Assembly (NCBI GenBank): GCA_051453625.1 | Contig: JBOZIK010000001.1 | Coordinates: 74,079,556-74,137,723, forward strand | From: Welwitschia mirabilis | Lineage: Eukaryota; Gnetophyta; Gnetopsida; Welwitschiales | Reading direction: 5' to 3' | Length of the DNA: 58,168 nucleotides | Part shown: piece after piece, positions 47,961 through 58,168 of the stretch | Layout: each line of letters begins with the position of its first letter | Numbering within the stretch: the first letter of the stretch is position 1 | Notes under the pieces: model-generated | What the model saw: only the letters and a program-made list of their open reading frames with translations | Database searches by the model: none | What the model was told of the DNA's origin: nothing | Position numbers and translations under genes: made by a program

Positions 47961-48899
47961 TTTAAAAGGCCGTTCTTCTAGAACTAAAATAATAGGTACT
48001 TATTTTATTATTAAAGATGAAAAATAAAAAAAGATATTAGTAATGTTTTATAAATATGTCGAGTCATAAAAATAAATATTTATGAAATCTTATTATAAAA
48101 CTAACTAACATGATTAAATCTTTAATCAATTTAGTTTAGGTTATGTTACCAAGACCACTCATGAGAACAATTAACCTAGACATCATAAGTTAAGGATTGA
48201 TCTTATTAAAATCACAAGTGTGACATTATATACATAAAGTACAAGAAGGAAACGAATATTACTAGAAATGATAAAAAATAATGTTAAGCAGCACCTATCT
48301 CTAAGTGCTATTATATCCTAATATCTACTAACTATAGATATAAAAACAAAGAAATAAAAATATAACACTACGTTTTCACACAATGTAGTTGCACAACACA
48401 TCCTAAAATAACTTTGCAATCTTAATTTTATATTATGATTACATAAAATATTAATTATAGTTCTTTTCTTTATAGGTAATACTAGAGCTATGAAGACATT
48501 TATCATTCTTTTTAGAATGTGCTAGAGATCTCTATCTTAGATCCTTAGATTTTAGTTCCTCTCTTTACTATTACTAGTCTTGTCTATTCTACAAAATTTT
48601 AGTTTTTTTACTCTCCTTTTTCCCTTTTATTCTTATCCTCTAGTCTCTTTTCTTCATGTTTTCCTTTTTGCTCCCTTAAAGTAGCTACATGAGAGGAGTA
48701 ATCCTATTTTTTAGCTACTTTACTGTATTTCATATACCTCCCTACCAAGTGGTGTTTTCTTACCTATCTAAAGATATTATGATGTATAAACCATTGTATA
48801 GATAGATATAATAAATATTACTAACTACTACATAGTTAATATATTAAGATAATAGTAAGAAACATGAAATTATTAATAAAATAAAGTATCAAAATAATA
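47961..48899 (-). other. No gene recognised between ATH-B and ATH-C
   Basis: A+T-rich DNA that should include the ATH-B leader/LTR or ATH-C 3' end, but neither a primer site nor an LTR boundary could be identified. A pyrimidine-rich patch lies at 48540-48690 (purine-rich on the minus strand). The 62-codon minus frame at 48318-48506 has no recognised relatives. Confidence 0.4.
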
Positions 48900-50100
48900 T
48901 GAATCAGGTACATTATATGTTAGTTCATTAACAGGACATAAGCCTTGCTTCCTCTAGACTAATTAATATAGGCTAAAATATAAAAGAGTTCTTTACATTG
49001 GTTTATATGCTTGTAATACATTATTAATATTCTTATACTAATCTTTATTGGAATTAACTATATTGATCAAAATTATTTTGATTTCTTAATTAACATTTTC
49101 CACTTAAACATTTATTTGGGAATGATAGGCAATTGTGATTTTATGTAGTATTACTATTAACTTCATGATAATTTTCATGGTTTGACTTATGAAATAAATT
49201 TAATAATCATTAGTAATAACTCATGAGTGTCTAGAACATTACAAGATATAAAAAAAAAATCAATAATTGATCTAATATCATTGGTTTTAATTACTTTGGA
49301 TCTTGTACATTTTATAATGTAGTTCATATACATATGATTTTAGGAATGTTCTAGTAAAGTTTATTTTTCAAACATTAAATGTTTCATATTCTAATAGTAA
49401 ATGCATGAGAAATTCATTCAAAACATTACAAGATGTATTATTTAAAAAATTCAATCATTGATCTAATATCATTGGTATTAGTTGATTTGTATTTTGTCCA
49501 TTTTATAATGTAATTCATATAAATAATAATGTATCAATATCCATGTGATTCTTAAAAAGGAATAGTAAAGTTAATTCTCTAAACATTAAATGGTTCATAT
49601 TCTAATAGTAAATGCATAGGCGATTCATCTTTCTTAGATAATTCTCTTATTCATTAGAAATAATCACACTTTGATACATGTTTTCAAGAGTCTTGAAAGA
49701 GCGTTGGCTAGTAAAATCCACTTTATAAGATCTTTCAAGTGGTATTTTCTTTGTTAAAATGACCTTTGAAATCACTATTATAAAACACTTGTAAAATTTT
49801 AATTTATTCCCATTCTAGAGTATATCATCGTGTATTTCATCCTTGTAAATGTGATATAAGAATGTGTTCTACTACATGTAGTCTTAATCATTTTAAAAAA
49901 TAGTTACTTATCTTTACTTGACTAATCTCATAGTAAATGAAGGATAGATAGGTAATTTGTAATATTTGTATATCAAGGATCTTTATTTTGATGGTTATGA
50001 TCTATTGCAAATACTGTTTTATTTATAAATATATCATCAAATATGTCTTTAGTTTGATGTATTTTGGGCAATTATAATCATGACAGATGATCATCTACCA
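48900..50100 (-). pseudogene. ATH-C integrase with tandemly duplicated core segment
   Basis: From the N-terminal side: VDDHLS at about 50080-50101 (RNase H/integrase linker, cf. VADHLSRL), then KDIFDDIF, KTVFAIDHN, TNITNYLS (cf. DSFPDE.LFAI...WYADI.NYL). The core segment appears twice: NYIIKWTKYKST.TNDIRS at 49440-49520 and NYIIKCTRSKVIKTNDIRS at 49240-49330, both equivalent to DY.SKWVEA.AT.TNDA. After that come HKITIAYHSQ and VENVN.EIKIIL (49070-49180; cf. HKIATAYHPQT.GQ.EV.NREIK.IL). The DNA duplication is 49235-49420 / 49422-~49620. Stops are frequent. Confidence 0.75.
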
Positions 50101-50830
50101 TATTGTTGTGTCCTTTCATATTTTAAATATCTAATTTGAATTCTTATACAAGGAGGTATCAAATTCATACTTATACGAAATTCACTTACTAAATGATCTA
50201 TCTAGACTCTTATTTTAAAATCTATTAGGTAATGTTTGAATTTATTAAATATTATTATAATTTACAATAATATATTTTCATTTAAGGTATACTTAAATTG
50301 CATTGAATTCAATGTTTTAGAAATGTAATGTATAATATGTGGCTTGTGCTAAATATATTAACCTAAATTAACATCAATTTTAGTATTACTAATATCACAC
50401 ATTAGATTAAATGCATATTTTCAATCAAGTAAATTAATTACTAATGCAGTTGTAACTTCAAAGCATCTTCACAAGCCTTATTCATATAAAAGGCTTATCA
50501 TTTTCTACTAGCTCATATAAGGGATTTCCAACTTTTAGAAAAGCCCTTTATGAACTATTAATAATACTGAATATTCCCTAGGTATCTTCTTAATGTTTTG
50601 AGATTATTGTATCTATTAAATATGTGATTACTTGAACTTTATTTAAGTCTATATTTATTTCTATTTTTAATACAATATAACCTATAATAATTCTACTTTT
50701 TACCGTAAAATGGCTTTTTTACCAACTAAGTTTCAAATTTTTTTTAATGTAACAAAAAAGTAAAAACTTAATTTTTAAAATGAGGATAGCATGCTCTGAG
50801 CTTTCTCAAAAATAAAGGTGTACTTAACAT
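50101..50830 (-). pseudogene. ATH-C RT connection/RNase H fragment
   Basis: At 50360-50420 the minus strand reads YAFNLMCDISNTKIDVNLG, equal in pattern to PFELMCDASDYA.GAVLG of Athila RNase H. KALKL/RCFEVTTAL-type pieces precede it. LLV.EFKLDI..MKGHNNM (about 50110-50180) follows (cf. LLQEFDLEI.DKKGAENVVADHL). RT catalytic motifs are absent; recognisable sequence stops near 50830, so the element is 5'-truncated. Confidence 0.7.
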
Positions 50831-53800
50831 GATAACTCAACTCAGGAAAAGAAGACTAAGTATAAAAAATTCAATTATTTCAAAAAGAAATCTCCTAGGT
50901 CAAATTGAAAATATAGTGAAAGCACATGAGTGTCAAAGTGATGGAACACTTGAAATGAATTCTTATGAAAATATTAAAATTATTTCATCAAACTAACACT
51001 TCACATAATAAAACAACTATTTATATTAAGTTACACACAACTAATTTAATACACATAATATAAAATAATCAAGAAAAATTACATGTGTAAAAGTATGATT
51101 TCATAAAAGATGAAAAGAAACATACAACAAAATTATAAGAAGTAATCTTTATGAAAATTCATAATGTTCTAAAGATTATTTATAATTTACATGAATAAAT
51201 AAAGGAATTTAAGGATTCAAATTTACCTAATCTATTTTCATATGTAAAAATAATTGTCCTTAAAAATTTGACTTATTTACTACATATTAAATGGATGTAA
51301 TTATGTAATTCAAACATCATAATCCATTATCTATAAACTTTTCATTAATTTAAAATGAAAATATAATACTTGTAAATCTGAATTTTTAAAATTGACTAGG
51401 CTAAATATTTGACGAAATAAGAATTTTACTAAATTGTAATATATTTAACTTGAAAGATAACTCTTCACTTAAGCATAAAATGAATTATAAAAGCATTAAA
51501 AATTAAAATAAGTATTTAAATAAACAAGAAAGTTATTAAAAAAAGCATATGAATGTTCATTAAATCAAAGTAATTCTACTTAATTTTGAGTTCTTTTAAC
51601 TAATAAAGTAAGAAGAAATGAAGAAGAGAAACAAAAGGGAGAGAGAAAATTTAGAGAAATAGATTTAAAAACATTTAAAACCTTTAAAATTCTCAAAATA
51701 TTCCATAAGAAAAGTTTCTGAAACAAAATATTCAAGATTAAGAAGAAGTGATTGCAATAGATCAAAACTAGTTCATTTAGAAAAATTGCAATATTAAGAA
51801 AAATATAAAACTTCAGAAAAATTGGTTTTCATATTGTAAAGGTACTTAAAAATAATACAAGATAGATATAATTCTGAATTTTTTAAAAACATATTAAAAA
51901 TAACTAAGAAAACTACTATGAAAAGTTTAAAAAAAATAATATTAGATAGATTAGAGACTTATCCAAGTAAAACTGTAACTATGACTAAAAATGATCGAAT
52001 TAGTTGTCTTTGAGGCTAAATTTGGATTATAAAACTTTAATAAAGCAATTTTATAAATGATTATAAGATGCTATTGACATATTTTACAACCCTAGGAGTT
52101 GCAGAGAAAACATTATAACTAAAACAAGTTCTAAAGGTAACTATTCTACTTTGATTTTTAGAAAGGAGAGAGAAGAGGGAAGAATTATTATAACAAAGAA
52201 TAAATTTAATTTTATAAAAGCATAAATAACATATTTTTAGATTGTTCTTATTCTATTGGAGAGGAGAGAATACAAATTCAACATCAATTTCATTAGAAGA
52301 AATATAAAATCATGATAAATATACTAAAAAATGAAAAGAATTGAGAAAAGAAGATAGAAGAAGAACAAAAAACATGATTTATTTTTACAAATAATGATCA
52401 AATATGAAATTAAAAAAAATCCTAGATTACCATAAAAGTTACAATTATTCTATAATTTATTTAGCACTATTTATGCTACAATCTATAAAAAATCTAATTA
52501 CATTAAATAAAATCATGATAAACATGAATAAATCAAGTAATAAAAAGCATGAAAAATATAAGAAAAGGAAAACTTATTAATTTTAGAAGAATGCACAGCC
52601 ATTTGCATTATTCCTCCATCTAATTGATTATAAGATTTAATTCTTTCTCCTACTCTTGGACCACCTAATCACATGCACTTCACCACCCCTATGCTAAGGA
52701 TGGATTTGAATGATAGCAAAGGATGAAAATGACAAATGTAAAAGGTTTTCAAAGTTTATATAGAGATAATATTAGCTGGAAAATGAGAAAAATAAGAAAG
52801 AAATAATGAAAGATTTAGAAGCAAAAAATGCCATAATAATGGTATAATAAGAAGTTTATTCTAGTATGGACATTGAGGGGAATTTTTATAGATACTTCAG
52901 GATTAGTTACAGGCCAAGGAATTCCTAAAACCACTGAGAATTTACATGTGATTCATATTGAATTTAGCCAAACTATCAAATGATACTATAATGTCATTTT
53001 ACTCTTAGAATTAGCATTATAGTGCCACTAGTAGTTTCATTCATAACTACCAAACATAAAAAAATAAAACTAAATTTAATTTTATCCTTTAAGGCTTACA
53101 TTATATTAATTTATCAATTTTAACTTAAAAATAACTAGAAATAAATAGATTATGGCTTTTAAAATGTAATTTTCCGAGGTATGGATGTCTTAGAAGATTG
53201 TGATGTCATTCAAAGTTATCATTCTAGTATCAAAATGTGTTAAAATAATCACACCTACAAGTGGATAATATATGGTAATGGAAGAGGGACTATAAATCAT
53301 GTATAAACCTTTGACATTAAAGTATTCATCCATGTTCCACATTTTTTTTCTCCAATCTCAATCACCCAATTACAAGCATATGAAAAGCCTTGAACTATAT
53401 CATAATGCATTATTTTGAACTCATTGCTTGTCCACAGTACTTATCACTTAAGAATTAAAAAATACCTATAAATGTAGTATTAGAGTTCAAAAAGTAATGT
53501 AAAATATTAACTATTAATACCTTCTTTTGTTTAAAATTTAGGCTTAATCATAATGCCAACTAGTTTTTTTGTACATCCTACATGTAATGATGATAAGAGG
53601 AATGAAGCCTACTAACAATCAAGATGTTCATCTATAGGATGTGAAATCAGACCTATTATTAGAATATATAATGGAATTTTTCATATACCTAATGATAAGG
53701 AATTACATCATTTAACAAGTCTTGTGGATGAAGCATTGAGATGTCTATAGGTTAAGTAGATGATTTTAGGTCTGAATGCTAGTCTTGTAAATAATACAAA

Positions 53801-54135
53801 ATATAGAGCAATAGTACCAATAATAATAAAATCATAATATAGTATGCATATCATAAGAGATAATAAATACATGCACACATTAGAAACTCCAACGTTTTAT
53901 TAAAAAAATTAAAGATGAAATTTTTATTATGTTTTATTTAATTATAAAAAGAAAATACAAATATGAACACAAGCTAAATAAAGTAAAATCACACCCATAC
54001 TATTATATTATGACATAGTGTTACATAAGAAAGTAAATCTCATAGATTTCATATATGAAATACATACATTGTCATATAGAAACTATCAAAGCATTACATA
54101 CATATAAAACATTAGACAAGATATGAGTAATACAT
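50831..54135. other. A+T-rich region without recognised genes
   Basis: About 3.3 kb. 51580-52400 is purine-rich on the plus strand (many GAAGAA/GAGAGA runs). 52985-53023 is a hairpin with a perfect 9-bp stem (ACTATAATG / CATTATAGT). The 61-codon minus frame at 51580-51765 is low-complexity. It could be remains of further LTR elements, but no boundary was found. Confidence 0.4.
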
Positions 54136-54380
54136 TGATGCACTGCTAAATTGTATGTATTTAATAGGGTATTATGAGTTATTTTGTAAGACATTTATAT
54201 AGGTCTAGATGTAATTATGATGATCATAGAAAACAGTAATAAAGATAAGAGTGACACATTGATGCACTACCAAATTGTATGTATTTAATGGGGTATTATG
54301 AGTTATTTAGTAGGACATGTATATAGGTTTAGATGTAATCCTGATGATTATGGAGAGTTAATGGGATGATCATGAAAACA
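54136..54380 (+). repeat. 124-bp tandem duplication at the ATH-D LTR start
   Basis: TGATGCACT(A/G)C(C/T)AAATTGTATG to GTAAT(T/C)(A/C)TGATGAT occurs twice with about 90% identity. The preceding AAGATA(T/A)GAGT is repeated too. Confidence 0.9.
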
Positions 54381-54729
54381 CATAATTCTTGACATATTTG
54401 AAGGCATTTTAGGTATATTCTAATACTTAGTATTTTGAAGGAACATCAATTTTGCAAAAGCATTATTTCTCTTTAGTTAAAAAGATAAGAAATATTACCA
54501 ACCCCATTGTCATTCCCATGATAGATAGGATGATATAACTTTAGCAACTAATTTGGATGTTGACAAAAATTAAATATAGGGGACAATGAGTCCCCTCTTT
54601 TATAGATATGTCATTCCCAGTTCTAGCCCCATGACATGTAAGATGATGATACACATGAAGCCAACTATAGGGCTAACTATAGAGTGAAAAGTTGATGAGT
54701 CATCTATTATTGTAATGTGCCATTCCAAA

Positions 54730-54757
54730 TATCATCCCCACAATAGTCAGGATGATA
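54730..54757. repeat. Hairpin TATCATCC / GGATGATA in ATH-D U3
   Basis: Perfect 8-bp stem with a 12-base loop. Confidence 0.9.
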
Positions 54758-54861
54758 CTAAAATGGCTAGCCAATTTTCATTTATTTCATCTATTTCTTT
54801 CTCATAATTGAGTACATTTTCTAGTGCAACTGTTACATTTTGAGTGATAGTTATACTTTTT

Positions 54862-54874
54862 TTTTGTATAAATA
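54862..54874 (+). promoter_or_regulatory. TATA box of the ATH-D LTR
   Basis: TTGTATAAATAAA, downstream of the hairpin repeats, at the relative position found in ATH-A. Confidence 0.55.
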
Positions 54875-54967
54875 AACCTTTTCTTATATCTTCCTATCAT
54901 TTTTGATGCACTTAAAATTCTCCTGATAGGAGATCGAAGGATGGAATATCCATCTTGAGTAGTTGCA

Positions 54968-55618
54968 NNNNNNNNNNNNNNNNNNNNNNNNNNNNNNNNN
55001 NNNNNNNNNNNNNNNNNNNNNNNNNNNNNNNNNNNNNNNNNNNNNNNNNNNNNNNNNNNNNNNNNNNNNNNNNNNNNNNNNNNNNNNNNNNNNNNNNNNN
55101 NNNNNNNNNNNNNNNNNNNNNNNNNNNNNNNNNNNNNNNNNNNNNNNNNNNNNNNNNNNNNNNNNNNNNNNNNNNNNNNNNNNNNNNNNNNNNNNNNNNN
55201 NNNNNNNNNNNNNNNNNNNNNNNNNNNNNNNNNNNNNNNNNNNNNNNNNNNNNNNNNNNNNNNNNNNNNNNNNNNNNNNNNNNNNNNNNNNNNNNNNNNN
55301 NNNNNNNNNNNNNNNNNNNNNNNNNNNNNNNNNNNNNNNNNNNNNNNNNNNNNNNNNNNNNNNNNNNNNNNNNNNNNNNNNNNNNNNNNNNNNNNNNNNN
55401 NNNNNNNNNNNNNNNNNNNNNNNNNNNNNNNNNNNNNNNNNNNNNNNNNNNNNNNNNNNNNNNNNNNNNNNNNNNNNNNNNNNNNNNNNNNNNNNNNNNN
55501 NNNNNNNNNNNNNNNNNNNNNNNNNNNNNNNNNNNNNNNNNNNNNNNNNNNNNNNNNNNNNNNNNNNNNNNNNNNNNNNNNNNNNNNNNNNNNNNNNNNN
55601 NNNNNNNNNNNNNNNNNN
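54968..55618. other. Assembly gap, 651 N
   Basis: Inside the ATH-D LTR, downstream of the TATA box. Confidence 0.99.
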
Positions 55619-56149
55619 AATGCTAGTTTAATTCATAATATAAACTCTATTCCTTTTATTCATTAATACTTTTAATACTCCTTATGATTTATGTTATTCA
55701 TAATTTGGTGACACTATCATTAATGATATAATTCTTAAGGGTAACCTTTGTTAGGGTTCATGATATTAGATTAAAAGCAGTTTGCATTACACTTTATTTA
55801 ACTTACTTGATAACTTAAGTTAGCCTTAGTTAGTGATAGTCTTCCTAGCTAATTTAGATTATACAAGATCAATTTAACAAGTTAATCTAGTAATTGGATA
55901 AGTATTTATCTATTTTAGATTTCATTTGCATTACATTGCATGTTTACTTTCTTACATTATTCTTAAGTTTAGGATACAATATTTTCTTTGAAAATTAATT
56001 CTTCTTCTTCTCTGACATGTTCAATGTGTTTGTAATATTTGAGTTACTTTCATTTATACTAGTGTATTATATTTACAACATATATAAACTTGTAATTAAT
56101 AGGATTCAATAAAGGATAAATATTTGCAAAGTTACACACTACAACATCT

Positions 56150-56167
56150 TAGCACCATTGTTAAGGA
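56150..56167 (+). other. Decayed TGGCGCC-type primer binding site of ATH-D
   Basis: TAGCACCATTGTTAAGGA against TGGCGCCGTTGCCGGGGA: 11 of 18 match, and all seven differences are G-to-A or C-to-T. It is followed by AGGTTGCTAAG, similar to the sequence after the ATH-A primer site. Confidence 0.75.
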
Positions 56168-56323
56168 AGGTTGCTAAGAAGTAAAAGAATTGTCATTTCT
56201 CAGGTAAGTAGATCAGAGTTTTAATATTTATTTGTAGAAACATTATATTCTTAATTAGAATCAATGGTTTTATTTTTTTAGTTTTTGGTTTTTTTAGCCT
56301 ATAATAATAACTATTGTCTCTTA

Positions 56324-56562
56324 TGTCATTCCCATAACACTAAGGATGACAATTCATAGATTTATGTTTTCTACATTTTTTTTAGATTTTATGTTTCTAT
56401 TTTTTTCCTGTAATAATACATTATCTTCACTATCATCCATATAACACATATGATGATAGTGGTTACTTTTAGTTTACATAATTCATGCTTTCTATTATTT
56501 ATATTTTGTAATATTTTTTCTATGGTCATTTCATTAGTTGTCCCCATCATGGTTAAAATGAT
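56324..56562. repeat. Three hairpin repeats in the ATH-D leader
   Basis: TGTCATTCC / GGATGACA at 56324-56351 (one bulged T). ACTATCATC / GATGATAGT at 56429-56460 (perfect 9-bp stem). A weaker ATCAT / ATGAT lies at 56546-56562. Spacing is about 105-115 bp. Confidence 0.75.
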
Positions 56563-56759
56563 AGTTGTTATATATCTGTTTTTTGAGTGTTAAGGATCCA
56601 AATAATTTTGATAAAAAGAGGAACTATCAAATAAAGTAGAACTTGATTTTTCCTATGTACTTATCTTTCTTACTATCTTGAATTAGATTCTCTAATTTCA
56701 TTTTTATTAATTTCTTAAATGAATAGTGATAAAATAACCCTTCGGAAAATTCTTTTTAA

Positions 56760-57474
56760 AAGGAGGAGAAACTTGAAAACTTCTAAGGATAATATGAAGA
56801 AAACACTTTGAGAAATATTTACAAAAAGGGTGAGATCAACACAAAATAATGCTGAGAGTAGGAATTGGGTTCCTTCCTTTTTTCAACCTTTTTATTCTTT
56901 CCACTCTTCTTTTCAAACTTTATATAGAAATAACAATCAATATTTTCCATGGTTTAGGGATTTCACTTCATTTAGAGTAACTTCCTATAATCATTTTTTA
57001 TTAATTCCATTCATTTCTCTTAAATTATTATGAAGAAAAACCATATCTTATTAACTATTATGAGGAAGAAAATAATCCAATAAAAGAAATTAAATAATTA
57101 ATTAACTGAAGAGCCAAGAAAATACCAACAAAAATCTAGAAAATCTAATTAAGATCTTTTAGCAAATACTATTATAAAAGTAAGCTTCTTTTACAATACA
57201 ACAACCTCAAACCTATCCTTCTATATCCTACCTTGAGGAAAATGAAGAGAACTTAAAAACAAATTATAATAATTCTTACTTTCAAATAAAAGATGAAATT
57301 TCAAATCAAACTTCAACTCATTAGGAGATGAGAAAAGAGGAGATAATAATAACTCAACTCAATCTTTCAATATTAAGTATGAGGATGACCATTCATTAGA
57401 GGATGATATTAAGGTATTAGATTATATCCTTGTCATACATTTACTACTAGACAACCTAAATGATAAATCCATTT
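56760..57474 (+). other. ATH-D interior, 5' part; short open frames only
   Basis: It includes a 67-codon frame at 56830-57033 rich in F, S, N and Y, and a piece near 57370-57470 reading EDDHSLEDDIKVLDYI. Position suggests gag or a preceding frame, but no gag motif is recognisable. Confidence 0.4.
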
Positions 57475-58069
57475 ATAAAAATCTGAAAACTTTTTAATCC
57501 ATGATAAAGATAATGATCACATTTCTCTTCATGATATTTTTAATGAATACAACAACTTAAAGAATGAGAGACATAATCCAAAAGAAAAGGAAGATATAGT
57601 CACAAAAAATAATGAATAAAATAAAGAAATAATCCAACGAAATAGTGGTAAAGACAACAATAAAGAAAATGATCACAATGAAGAATCCATAGAGATTTAT
57701 TTAAACTTTATAGAGGATAGACTTGTTTATTCTACCCATGCTTCTTCATCCTTTCCACCTATGTATTCATGTAAAAATTTAAATCACATCCTTCCTTTCA
57801 ATTCTACTTCTACTTCCACATCACCTTATGATGTTAATAATGATAATATTTCTTCATCTTTTTTTTTTTTTAAACATTCAGATCATTCTCAATCCCATCT
57901 TTCTTCTCTTTACTTTCATAAAACTCATAATTTTGAAGAGTCTATGCCTACTATCTCTCACTCTCTTCCTTTTAAAAATCCATGTGATACTCAAAGTAAC
58001 ATCCTTCACTTTTCTATCAATTCCACATTATCTTATGTTTTTAATGATTATTCTTTTCAAAAGTTTTAA
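57475..58069 (+). pseudogene. Asn/Ser/Asp-rich reading frame of ATH-D with one stop
   Basis: One frame stays open for about 198 codons except for a single TAA at 57617-57619, ending at 58067-58069. The part before the stop is charged (DKDNDHISLHDIF, ERHNPKEKEDIV). After it comes EESIEIYLNFIEDRLVY and a low-complexity Ser/Thr/Asn/His-rich segment (STSTSTSPYDVNNDN, KHSDHSQSHLSS). No domain is recognised. It lies where gag or an upstream accessory frame of an Athila/Tat element is expected. It is the longest readable frame in the window not caused by N runs. A shorter frame at 57828-58097 in another phase is probably its shadow. Confidence 0.4.
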
Positions 58070-58168
58070 CTTGGAATGTTTTGGAATTTTCAATTAGAGT
58101 AAACCTTATCTTATTGATTCAAATCCATGCTTATAATTAAATGTTAAATATCTTCTTAAGTATGTTAA

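Larger units (their letters stand above)
54136..56146 (+). mobile_element. 5' LTR of ATH-D, same family as ATH-A
   Basis: CAAATTGTATGTATTTAATG and GTTTAGATGTAAT resemble the start of the ATH-A LTR (minus strand: CAAATTGTATGTATTTGATG, GTTTAGATGGAAT). The opening ~120 bp is present twice (starts 54136 and 54260, period 124). U3 hairpins begin at 54509, ~54612 and 54730. A TATA box lies at 54862-54874. A 651-N gap follows. The LTR ends CACTACAACA at 56146, three bases before the primer site. Confidence 0.7.

Noticed and set aside
1-58168. tRNA, rRNA or organelle-derived DNA
   Set aside because: No tRNA cloverleaf, rRNA core motif or recognisable plastid/mitochondrial gene was seen while reading both strands.

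Overview
The window is A+T-rich (by eye about three-quarters A+T) eukaryotic DNA with no operon structure, no long intact reading frames and ten runs of N. It is almost wholly made of old, mutated LTR retrotransposons of plant type: Ty3/gypsy chromovirus-like, Ty3/gypsy Athila/Tat-like, Ty1/copia, and one LINE fragment. TATA boxes, tRNA-Met and TGGCGCC-type primer binding sites, telo-box motifs and pol motifs all point to an angiosperm repeat-rich or pericentromeric region. No intact host gene is recognised, and the species cannot be named from the sequence.

Layout. 1-3320 plus 19164-19249 is one long terminal repeat (family E1, + strand) split by a ~15.8 kb nested element (E2, - strand, 3321 to ~19104). 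E2 has its 3' LTR at 3321-7174, polypurine tract at 7175-7190, an interior with a host-like segment present in three diverged copies (about 9780-15560), an exact tRNA-Met primer site at 16160-16171, and its 5' LTR from 16175 into a gap. 19250-27189 is a second E1 element: truncated 5' LTR, decayed primer site, a short gag-only interior, polypurine tract, and a 3.7 kb 3' LTR. 27190-29765 is a copia element with most of RT missing, ending in an LTR. 29790-31200 holds another LTR edge and a LINE ORF1 fragment. 32218-42864 is an Athila-like element (ATH-A, - strand) with both LTRs. It sits inside a second Athila-like element (ATH-B) whose integrase-to-gag part is at 42950-47960. 48900-50830 is a third Athila-like pol fragment (ATH-C) with an internally duplicated integrase. 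54136-58168 is the LTR, primer site and 5' interior of a fourth (ATH-D, + strand).

The elements form a layered insertion history and are not a functional gene set. Every recognisable protein carries stops, frameshifts or lost catalytic residues. Many differences from canonical sequence are C-to-T/G-to-A, as expected from deamination of methylated cytosine. The most interesting signals are: ~108-bp-spaced hairpin repeats at matching positions in the U3 and leader of the ATH elements; repeated primer-site copies inside the E2 LTR; the triplicated telo-box-bearing segment carried in E2; and duplications that coincide with 100-N scaffold gaps, at least one of which is an unmerged contig overlap.
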